DNA from: Acanthamoeba castellanii str. Neff
Taxonomy: Eukaryota > Discosea > Longamoebia > Acanthamoebidae
Assembly: GCF_000313135.1 (NCBI RefSeq)
Contig: NW_004457243.1
Location: 1-15,249, forward strand
DNA length: 15,249 nucleotides
Direction of reading: 5' to 3'
Shown: positions 8,001-15,249 of the stretch, one piece after another
Layout of the letters: every line of letters starts with the position of its first letter
How positions within the stretch are numbered: the first letter of the stretch is position 1
Position numbers and translations under genes: made by a program
The notes under the pieces: model-generated
Database searches by the model: none
What the model was told of the DNA's origin: nothing
What the model saw: only the letters and a program-made list of their open reading frames with translations

Positions 8001-8872
8001 CCCTGGTCGCCGTTTAGCAGCAGGTTGTTGCCAGGCATGGCGGCCGAGCCAGCGAAAGGCAGATTGGAAGGCGGCAGGGCGGTGATGTAGTGCTTGAAGG
8101 TTGCCCACTCGCCCGAATCGATGCGACAGGCCGCGATCGGGTGGACCTCAGCTTTCTGTTTGGCCGAGGCCAAGAACTGGAGGTTGTTGTTGTTGTAGTC
8201 GTTGGCCTGTGCCAGCGTGTAGTCCACCACGTAGATGCAACCGGGATCGTACCGAATCTGGAGAGTCGCTCGGCCGCTGCTCATTCGCTCGACGGCGGCG
8301 GCCAGGTCGGTCACCATCGGTGGGAACAGACTGGCCGTCGCCGTGAGGGTGGGAGCGTTGAGAAAGGCCGTGCGTAGGACGAGCACCTTACGCATACCCA
8401 AGCTCCACGCCTCCGCGTTCAAGCCCCTCCGCGAGCGGAGTCCGGCCTGATGTTGGGCAGCAGGCTCATCGGCGGGCTCGAGGTGGGCGTAGACGCACGG
8501 GGCGGTGTGCATTCGAAAGCCGGTCAGTCTATAGGCCGCCTCGTTGGAGCCAAACTTGTGGGCCGTTGACGCGCAGAGGCGATAGTGGGTGCCACCTTCG
8601 CCTGATCCAAAGGCCTCGAGCGAGCGTCCGTTGGGGTACAACATACGCCACAGCTCCATGGCGGTGCTATTGCCTCGTGGAGGGTAGGTCATGAACATCT
8701 GCACCTTCACGACGTCGTACACGTGCTCGCCAGCCGCCTGGTCCTTGGCGTCTGGCCGTCCGGTGAGGTGGTGTGCCGGCGCCTTGCCATCGTTTTTGCG
8801 AAGCTCGCCTCCAGGGGCGACGTGTCTGCGATTGTCGTTGGTTGATTGGTTGGTTGGTTGGCACACGTCCAC
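5054..8872 (-). CDS. M11 (gametolysin-like) metalloprotease, Cys-rich, mucin-like stalk, membrane anchored
   Basis: The minus-strand reading gives about 1,270 codons. The first part (8872 to about 7870) carries HELGHNMGLPH at about 7944-7978. This is the HExxHxxGxxH zinc site of M11 peptidases, followed by YEYGNPYDTMG, which supplies the Met-turn. The continuation YQDVMGWIP and WIYLSWFNLA, also M11-like, lies in another frame from about 7870 to 7575. The original frame then resumes to TGA at 5056-5054. Next come a Cys-rich module (CPRGMFSPAENQCAACPAY, ephrin-receptor/TNFR-like), two aromatic Y/W modules, a Ser/Thr/Pro stalk (about 5420-5770), a helix of roughly 25-30 hydrophobic residues and a tail of about 50 residues. 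I infer a cell-surface protease for matrix or wall proteins. The 8872 boundary is only the open-frame limit (GTG, no ATG, no signal peptide); AATCGCAG at about 8827-8834 is a probable acceptor, so upstream exons exist. Confidence 0.8.
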
Positions 8873-8933
8873 TCATCAACCCCACGTCCTAGAGGTTTTT
8901 GTTGGTACCCGTATCCGTGGCCTGATTATGGGT

Positions 8934-10893
8934 CTAAAAGGATCGACGTCCGATGGAGTGCCACTCCAGAGTAGCTCCTTCTACACCTATACGGAGAGAG
9001 CCCGATGGTGAGGCACGTGCGGAGCTTGTGGAGGTAAAGGGTAGGTCTCGGCGGCAAGGGCCAAGCTTGTACCGATGGCTTTGGACCCGGAGAGTGTAAT
9101 GTCCAGAGCTCCGTTTTGAACCCACTGAGAGGTCCCACTGGCCGAAGATGTCAACACACCTGCACGTGAAAACAACACCCCAAACATGAAACGAAATAAG
9201 ATGAATAAGGGTGTGTGTGTGTGGGTTCTCTCGTGAAGGCAGGGGTGAACCTGCGCATCGGTTATCATTAAAAGGGTGGGTGTGATCTCCGCAGACAACG
9301 CTGATCGTGCTGTCCCCGTCCTGTTGCCATGCGCCGGCCAGCCGCACACCCGCTGTCACAAGACCAAGCGGTGCAGGTGATCAATCACACATACTTACCC
9401 TCTCTCTCTCTCTCAGAAGCACACGTGCGCAGAGCACACGTACCAATAGGAGAGTCGAGGGTCATGACTGCGCTGTCATACTGCAGCCATAGCGAATTGT
9501 ACGACACGTAGACCACTGCTGACAACAAGGCACACATGACGGGGTTATGTCACACTAGCGGCAAGCAGCCCGAGATGGGCGCACCTGTGGAGGCGTTGAT
9601 TGCCGAGATCGAGAGGGGTCCCCATTGATTCCATGTGGCCTGACCAACTAACCGCACCCCTTCGCCAAACACGCCCTTGTGGTGGCCTGCGAAGAGAAAG
9701 CACACCAAGGCTCAAATGACTCTTCCTCCCGCTTGGCGTGTGGTCATGCGAAGGTACCTGGGCGGCGATCGATCTCGCCGACAACTGTGAGGGTTGCTGG
9801 GCCAGTCTGATTCCACAATCCGTAGGCCAACACTCCTGCGTTGAACACACGTCTCGCATGCTCTTCAGTGGACAGATCGGAGCCTTTACAACACACACAC
9901 ACACACACACAAGGCTGATGATGGTTATTACCGATGGCACCGTGGGAGAACAGAGTGAGCTCTCCGTACTGATGCCACTCCCCAGTGCTCTCAAGGTGGA
10001 TTCCATTGGCTGCGCAACATATGGCTTTGAGTGGAAACTGCACGCCAGAGGGAGAGATAAGGGCAAATGGCGAGGAGGTACACAAGGAGATTTGCGCTTC
10101 AGCCAAGCTGCCCGAGGTGATGGTGACACTGCCCTCCTGGATCCACGTTGCCCCCGCGTCCACCTTGATTCCTGACCTGAGAGCAGCGGTGACCGAGATG
10201 TGGAGACTACCCTTTTGCACCAGCGTACTGCCCTCGCTGATCGATATCCCTGCGAATGCGGACCGAGTTTGTTGAGCGTGATATCCAATGATGTACTGGA
10301 GCTTGGGCATCGCACCTCGGTCGACAAGAGTTAGGGAGCCGTCGATGGTGAACAGAGGAGCAGCAACCACGAGCCACTGGTCACCTCCGCTTCCCTGCAG
10401 CACCACTTGGCCCTGCGCGCTGTCGTGTGCGTGAAAGCGGGGGTTAAACGTGGAAGATGTTTAGCGGTCTACTCCACGGACGAATGAGATGGGCAGCCGT
10501 ACAGAAGAGTGACATTGTTGGCTATAATCCTCACGGCGGAACTGAAGGCGGAGTCGAGATCTTCGGAGTAGGAGCCCTCCTCGATGAGCACTGTGCTGTT
10601 GTCCGTCGCTGCCCAGAGCGCGTGGCTCACTCGGGAGAAGCGGCAGACTGCAGGGTTGGAGCACACGCTCAGAGTAACAGAGGCCGCCGCTGTTATGTGG
10701 GCAAGTCGTTGTTGTTGTGAAGTGGGTCATTGAGTGAGTCGTGCTGAACCTGCAGCAACATCAGCGGTCAGAAAGGGGACTCACCTGTTCCCGCTTGAGA
10801 GGTCGCGTCGAGGAAGAACAATAATATCGCGAGGGCGACCAACCGGACCAGGTAATGCCCATCAAGAGGATGGGTCGCTCCCTCTCTTCCCAT
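8934..10893 (-). CDS. Secreted beta-repeat protein, multi-exon; may be the N-terminus of the metalloprotease gene
   Basis: Proposed exons are 10893-10785, 10689-10478, 10412-10316, 10249-10082, 10009-9932, 9883-9758, 9686-9585, 9515-9444, 9352-9290, 9159-9073 and 8986-8934, giving 388 residues. Exon 1 has ATG and a signal peptide (YLVRLVALAILLFFLDATS). Exon 2 gives ALWAATDNSTVLIEEGSYSE, like the opening of right-handed beta-helix proteins. The remaining exons encode about ten modules with the pattern G-(V/I)-x(5-8)-W-x-Q-x-G-x-L-x-I, for example GIKVDAGATWIQEGSVTI and GVRLVGQATWNQWGPLSI. Introns from the third on are phase 1. The exon 2 donor (GTGGAG) is weak, and exon 9 has no GT donor in the right phase. 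The TAG at 8936-8934 could end the gene. Alternatively GTCGAT just before it could be a donor leading to the protease. No enzymatic role is evident; adhesion or carbohydrate binding is a guess. Confidence 0.6.
9891..9910. repeat. (AC)n microsatellite inside an intron
   Basis: A run of about ten AC units lies within the 48-base intron 9931-9884. On the coding strand it is a GT run between the GTAATAAC donor and the GTAAAG acceptor. Confidence 0.8.
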
Positions 10894-10970
10894 CTTTTCG
10901 CGCGATTGAGCGTTTTGTTCTGTGCAGAGCTCCAGCGCTCAGGCTCGTTCCATGGGCCATCACTCCTGCT

Positions 10971-11300
10971 TTAGCGCCAGTCCCTGGCGAGAATCTGGAC
11001 TGTCCATTTATGCGAATGTAAGAAGAAAAAAGGCAATACGACCATGGACACCGTGAGGGTGAGCGACAGGCCGTTCTTCGAGAGCCATGCCGCCACCTCG
11101 GGGTAGTCCTCCAGGAGCGCCTTGGCATTAAGCGGCAGCGAGGCAAGGGGGACGGCAACGACCCCGGCGGTCATTCGGTCCATGTCGGTGCTGCCTTCGG
11201 CAGAGGCCCGACCCAGTGTCTAGAGTAGCCGGGCGAACTCGAGTTCGCCCAGCAGGTCGGTCAGTGTCCGCCGCGTGCCCTGTTGGCTAGCCTCGGTCAT
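10971..11300 (-). pseudogene. Membrane-protein gene fragment with an in-frame TAG
   Basis: A frame from ATG at 11300 encodes MTEASQQGTRRTLTDLLGEL and onward for 26 codons, then meets TAG at 11222-11220. It continues open in the same frame to 10971. The second part contains MTAGVVAVPLASLPLNAKAL, EDYPEVAAWL and a hydrophobic segment LSLTLTVSMVVLPFFFL. The order 'VP-(hydrophobic)-L-x-N-x-x-x-L' followed by a Trp and a further hydrophobic helix is loosely like the membrane region of OSCA/TMEM63 (CSC1) ion channels, but this is a weak guess. CAG to TAG would explain the stop. No convincing further exons are visible, and the next gene's start lies less than 100 bases away. A fragment or an unannotated exon pair are both possible. 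Confidence 0.35.
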
Positions 11301-11539
11301 CGGTCCGTCGTGCCGCCCGTCCTCCTCGGCTTGGCGACCTGAGCACGGTGACATCCAGCAGGTCCCGTTGGGCGACCACCAGTTCACTGGTGTCGTTGGT
11401 CGTCTCCCTCCGGGACCGGCGCTTGCCGGTGTTAAAGAGTTGTGCGGCGCTCATCGATAACGCGTGGCCTGAAGGTCTGTGATATGTGGCGCTAAAATCA
11501 CACGTACAAGGGGGTACCGAGCCGCCCCCCCCCCACACA
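11301..11539. other. Unassigned GC-rich segment
   Basis: Frames are open on both strands because of high GC, but none shows a recognisable domain or consistent splice sites. A run of nine or ten C at about 11525-11534 lies near the right end. Confidence 0.3.
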
Positions 11540-11746
11540 TGTCCCGTCGGCCTGGTCACTGCGACGGTCGCCGCCACTTGCCAAATGCTGGAGGAGGCCC
11601 GAGAGAACTACGTAGAACCGAGCCGAGGGGTTCAATGACGCCAGAACGACGCCTGTCGGGCGCTGCTCTACTACTCCCTCGCGGCCAACACCATCGTACC
11701 CTGCAGTGTGAACAAGAGAGACGGAGTGTTGTACAGAGAAAAATAG
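11540..11746 (+). pseudogene. C-terminal gene fragment with an in-frame TGA
   Basis: The frame reads PVGLVTATVAATCQMLEEAR and then ENYVEPSRGVQ before TGA at 11636-11638. It continues in the same frame through RQNDACRALLYYSLAANTIV to TAG at 11744-11746. The amphipathic, helix-like text (ALLYYSLAANT) resembles the end of a helical-repeat protein, but I cannot name it. TGA followed by continued sensible coding suggests a CGA-to-TGA or similar decay. It lies immediately upstream of the RhoGAP/F-box gene. It might alternatively be its upstream neighbour's last exon with a splice that removes the stop. Confidence 0.35.
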
Positions 11747-11853
11747 ATATCTCTTCTAAAAAAAGGAGGGAAATGCTGTTTCTGTCTTATTTAGTCTCAG
11801 GTGGGCCTTGGATTGGCTGCTGTGCGAGGGCGAAGGACAGATCGAGGAGAGGG

Positions 11854-14800
11854 ATGGAGGCCACACAGCTGCGACGACCACAGATGCGGCCGCGAGGGGA
11901 TGATCTATCGCCAGGGCGAGATCCAGGGCCAGGAGGCAGGGAGAAGGAGACCGAGGAGAAGGAGCACGGCGGTGAAGAGGAAGGAGCAGATATCAAGAAG
12001 GGGCGATCGAAGAAGCACGAGCCCGTCCTTGCCGCTGCCCTCGCCCTCCTCAAGCACAGTAAGTTTCTTTTCTTCCCCCCATCAATTTGCTTCAATTTGA
12101 GGCCTTGATTTATTTATTTTAATTCATTTCTACTTGGCCATTATTATTATTTATTCATTTATATTTTGGTGTAGCGGGTGCGACAGAAGAGGAGGAAAAC
12201 GCCTTTGTGGCGCGGGTCGAGGAGGCAACGGAGGGCGATGAAGGCGACGACGAAGACGAAGGCGCCGACGAAGACGACCAGCACACGCGGGCCGTGTGTC
12301 GCCTCGTTCGGGAGCACCTCCGCACGCGCGACCCCGTACTAACCCACGACCTCGCCCCGCACTGGCTCCACGCCTCTCGTACCCCCCTCCCCCCTGGCCG
12401 CCACCGTGTGTCGTGTGTCGTGTGTCGTGTGTCGTGTGTCGTGTGTCGTGTGTCGTGTCGCCGTGCTCAGCAAAGATCGTGTGCGTGTGCGTGTTGCAGG
12501 GCTGGGGCGGGTGGAGGAGCGGCTGGCCCGGTACGCGGACCTGGTGCAGCGGCTGCCGCCCGCCAACCGCGCCGCACTCGCCGCACTCGTCCGCCTGCTG
12601 GTCGCCGCCGCGCCCGCCGAGCTCCGACTCGCCGCCTTCGCGTCCGTCCTCTGTCCCAGCCCGAGCCCGGCTAATGACGCCGACGTCGACCTCCACCTTA
12701 AGTCGTGCGTCGCTCTGTGCGCCGATCTCGTCGCCCACTCGGCCCGGCTCTTCCCGGCGAGCGACGCCCGAGATGAGGCACCGGCGGCGAACAGCGGCGG
12801 CGGTGGGGCCGAGGAGTGGTCGTGGCGCGTGGTCGAGGAGCCGTCGCCGGAGGTGTCGTCGGGCCGGCAGATGCGGATGGCCCTCTCGGTCGTCGTGTCG
12901 CACGGCCTGGGCGGGACCGTGCGCGCCCGGCTCTACGCCACGCAATCGCCCGACGGAAAGGTCCCCCCTCTCTTTGTCCCAATCTCCACGTACACTCGCG
13001 CACTCACGCGTTGCCGACTTTCCATCGCACGACACGACACGACACGCACCACGACACGACACGCGAGACAGGTGGTGCTGAGGCTGCAGAATGCGGAGGG
13101 CGACGTCGACTTGGACTCGGGGCTGCTCGTTGTGGAAGAGGAGCCGGCGGCTGGGTCTACCGACCACGACGATGGCGATGACGATGACGACAATCAAGGG
13201 GTAGAGGGCTCGCGGGAGAGCCGCGCGGGCTCCGCGCGTGGACTGACACGCCGCGACGCCGCCAAGCCGTCGTCCTCCTCATCATCGACTTCGCGATCCC
13301 GAGCGTCATCGGCTTCGTCATCGTTGTCTTCACCATTGCCGGCCGTGTCGTCGTCCGATGACGTCAGCAGGTTGTCGTCGTCGACTTTATCATCGTCATC
13401 AATCGCCGCCGTGCGCAGCGGCGGCTTCGCGGCGGTGACGGCCGTGTCGCCGCTGCAGCGCGAGTCGCTGCTGCTGCTCCTGCCCACCGAGATCCAGCAG
13501 CACATCTACTCGTTCCTGCCCATCGGAGAGATCTTCGCCACGCTGCCGCTCGTGTGCCGCGACGTCCACCAGACCACTCAGCGCGACGACGTCTTCTGGC
13601 ACGGCCTCTACGACCTCCACTTTGGCGGGCCGCCGCCGGCCCCCTCCATCGCCGGCGCCGGCGCCTCGGTCGTGGCCGGATTGATGGACTCGGGCGGCGG
13701 CGGAGGCGGTCGGGGCCGGCGTGGTGGAACCGGCGGCGAGCTGACGACGACCCACCAGCGCCACCACCAGATCGTCATCAAACCGACGACCACGACCAGC
13801 AGCAGCGGCGGCGGCGGCGGCGGCGGCGGCGTGAAGGTGGCGGGCGGGGCCAGGGACGAGGCGCCAGCGGCAGCTGGTAGGGAGGTGGGCGGCGAGGAGG
13901 GCGTGGAGGAGGGCGGCGAGGAAGAGGCGGAGCCCACGGCTCACGTGTGGCGCAAGGAGTGCGAGCGCCTCATGAAGGAGCTGCGCGACATGGAAGAGGT
14001 ACGATGTGTGTGCCAAGTGTTGTGTGCGTGTCGGTCGTGCGTTGTGTGCGGTAGCACGAAACCGACTGACGACTACGATGGGGCGTTGGGGGGTTGGGGG
14101 AGTACAGGACTACGCGCGGGAGATAGCGGTGCTCGACGTGGAGCTGGCGAAGAAGAAGCGGAAGAAGGCGCGCCTGCACAAGCGGCGGCGGATCAAGTAC
14201 GCCGTCGAGAAGTGCCACCTGCCGCTCCTCAAGCGTTTCATCCGCGCCGCCGACGTCTCCGTCGACGTACCCCTCACTGAAAAGGTACATAACGACACGC
14301 ACACGCACCACCGCACACGCACACGTGTCCTGATAGGTGAGTGGACAGAAAGCGACGCCGCTGATGTTCGCGGCGATCCGGGGCAACGTGCCGATCGTGA
14401 ACTGGCTGCTGGCCAACGGCGCCAACGTCAACGCGGTCGAGGAGGGCTGCGCCTGGCAGCCCATCATCCACGCCGCCCAGGGCGGCCACACCGAGGTGAG
14501 AACCATCTTCCTCCTCTGGTGTGTGTGTGTGTGTGGTACGCGCGGTGCGTGCGGTGAGTGTGGCGTGCGGGGACTGAAGGGGAGGATGGTGACAGGTGGT
14601 GAGGATTCTGCTGTCGCACGGGGCCAATGTGAACGCGAGGACGGAGAAGGGCGGGACGCCGCTCATGCACGCCACCTACGAGGGCTACGCGGACGTCGTC
14701 AAGATCATTCTCGGTACACACACACACACACCCACACAACATGCACGACACGACACGACACGACGTACACAGAACACATATGATGTTATGGCTGATGTGG

Positions 14801-15136
14801 CTGAGGTCCTACGCGCAGCAGAGCACGGAGCCGAGGTGAACACGCAGTCGAAGAACGGCGAGTCGGCGCTCATGATGGCTGCCGAGAAGGGCCACGCCAG
14901 CATCGTGCGCATGCTATTAGGTACGCGCCAGCGTTCGTTCACACGGCACACACGCGACACGACACGACGCGACACGAGCACGGGCTCATATGTGAAGGAC
15001 AACAGAAACGGGAGCGGACGCGACGCTGGCGACGCATCAAAGCAAGAGGACGGCGGTGTGGTTCGCGAAGGAGAACAAGCAGGAGGACATCGTCGCCCTC
15101 TTCGACGAGTTTGCCAAACCAGCCACCAACAGCTGA
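11854..15136 (+). CDS. RhoGAP-like, F-box and ankyrin-repeat protein (nine exons)
   Basis: Exons are 11854-12058, 12175-12405, 12500-12960, 13072-13998, 14108-14284, 14337-14495, 14596-14713, 14822-14920 and 15006-15136. All GT..AG junctions keep phase and give 835 residues ending KPATNS. Residues about 55-190 form a RhoGAP-like fold: VLAAALALLKH, HTRAVCRLVREHLRTRDPVL, then LVQRLPPANRAALAALVRLL. The usual GxFR arginine-finger stretch is replaced by an acidic linker. A Ser-rich, acidic disordered region follows. Residues about 432-485 are an F-box (LLPTEIQQHIYSFLPIGEIF, then LPLVCRDV). Poly-Gly and a basic helix (AKKKRKKARLHKRRR) precede about five ankyrin repeats (TPLMFAAIRGNVPIVNWLL, and so on) from residue 668. 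I infer an SCF ubiquitin-ligase receptor that binds targets through ankyrins. The ATG could be 11854 or an upstream in-frame ATG at 11773; 11854 opens the region shared with the truncated copy. Intron 2 could start at 12406 or at GTACCC in the same phase. Confidence 0.85.
12406..12459 (+). repeat. GTGTGTC tandem repeat at the intron 2 donor
   Basis: About seven copies of the heptamer GTGTGTC, ending with a partial copy, begin exactly at the chosen donor. The truncated copy at 1144 has only about one unit, so the array expanded in this copy or shrank in the other. Confidence 0.75.
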
Positions 15137-15249
15137 ACTATGCGAATTCCATGAATTCCAATAATTCTAGACATACCCGTCACTAAAATTTCGTTTTTGT
15201 TGTGGTTTCTATTCTCATTTTCTCCCTTGCCGCTCGAGATGACGCTACG
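15137..15249 (+). other. 3' flank of the RhoGAP/F-box/ankyrin gene
   Basis: The sequence is AT-rich directly after the TGA, including CACTAAAATTTCGTTTTTGT. It likely includes the 3' untranslated region. No further exon is seen before the window edge. Confidence 0.4.

Noticed and set aside
8830..8862. TTGG-rich simple repeat as a possible regulatory or CRISPR-like array
   Set aside because: It is a short run of GGTT/GATT units without spacers, and probably just the pyrimidine- or CAAC-rich stretch before a splice acceptor on the minus strand.
12151..13197. Long minus-strand open frame of 348 codons
   Set aside because: It is the antisense shadow of the RhoGAP exons and introns, which have consistent splice phases on the plus strand.
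13399..14016. Minus-strand frame with poly-Ala and poly-His text
   Set aside because: It is antisense to the F-box/poly-Gly exon; the low-complexity runs come from the GGC repeat at about 13806-13830.

Overview
The window looks like nuclear DNA of a free-living protist, most likely an Acanthamoeba-type amoebozoan. The coding DNA is GC-rich with many short GT..AG introns, several rich in GT/AC dinucleotides. The proteins are typically eukaryotic: RhoGAP, F-box, ankyrin, M11 gametolysin, cysteine-rich secreted modules, and type I membrane proteins with Ser/Thr/Pro stalks. I infer the organism from style, not from a marker gene.

Layout. (a) 1-304 (+) is the 3' end of a membrane-protein gene. 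(b) 468-2420 is a mosaic of dead sequence. It holds a truncated copy of the 5' end of the gene at 11854-15136, an unidentified exon fragment, a solo copy of a mobile-element terminus, two WD40-like exons, and a foldback inverted repeat that ends the WD40 fragment. (c) 2627-3556 (-) is an intact intronless gene for a secreted protein made almost wholly of Cys-rich repeats. (d) About 3757-4996 is a strikingly AT-rich island with degenerate inverted termini. It carries a frameshifted relic of a protein-primed family B DNA polymerase of the Polinton/Maverick or linear-plasmid type. (e) 5054-10893 (-) encodes a signal peptide, an array of about ten beta-repeat modules, an M11 metalloprotease, a Cys-rich region, a Ser/Thr/Pro stalk, a transmembrane helix and a tail. 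It is either two genes or, as I suspect, one large gene. (f) 10971-11746 holds two short gene fragments, each with an in-frame stop. (g) 11854-15136 (+) is a nine-exon gene, fully resolvable by splice phase, for an 835-residue RhoGAP-like, F-box and ankyrin protein.

The genes do not form an operon or an obvious pathway. The minus-strand genes suggest cell-surface or secreted functions. The plus-strand gene suggests an SCF-type ubiquitin ligase receptor that may touch Rho signalling. The most unusual items are the beta-repeat array with uniform phase-1 introns and its possible fusion to the metalloprotease, the RhoGAP/F-box/ankyrin architecture with an apparently lost arginine finger, and the AT-rich polymerase relic whose termini recur elsewhere in the window.
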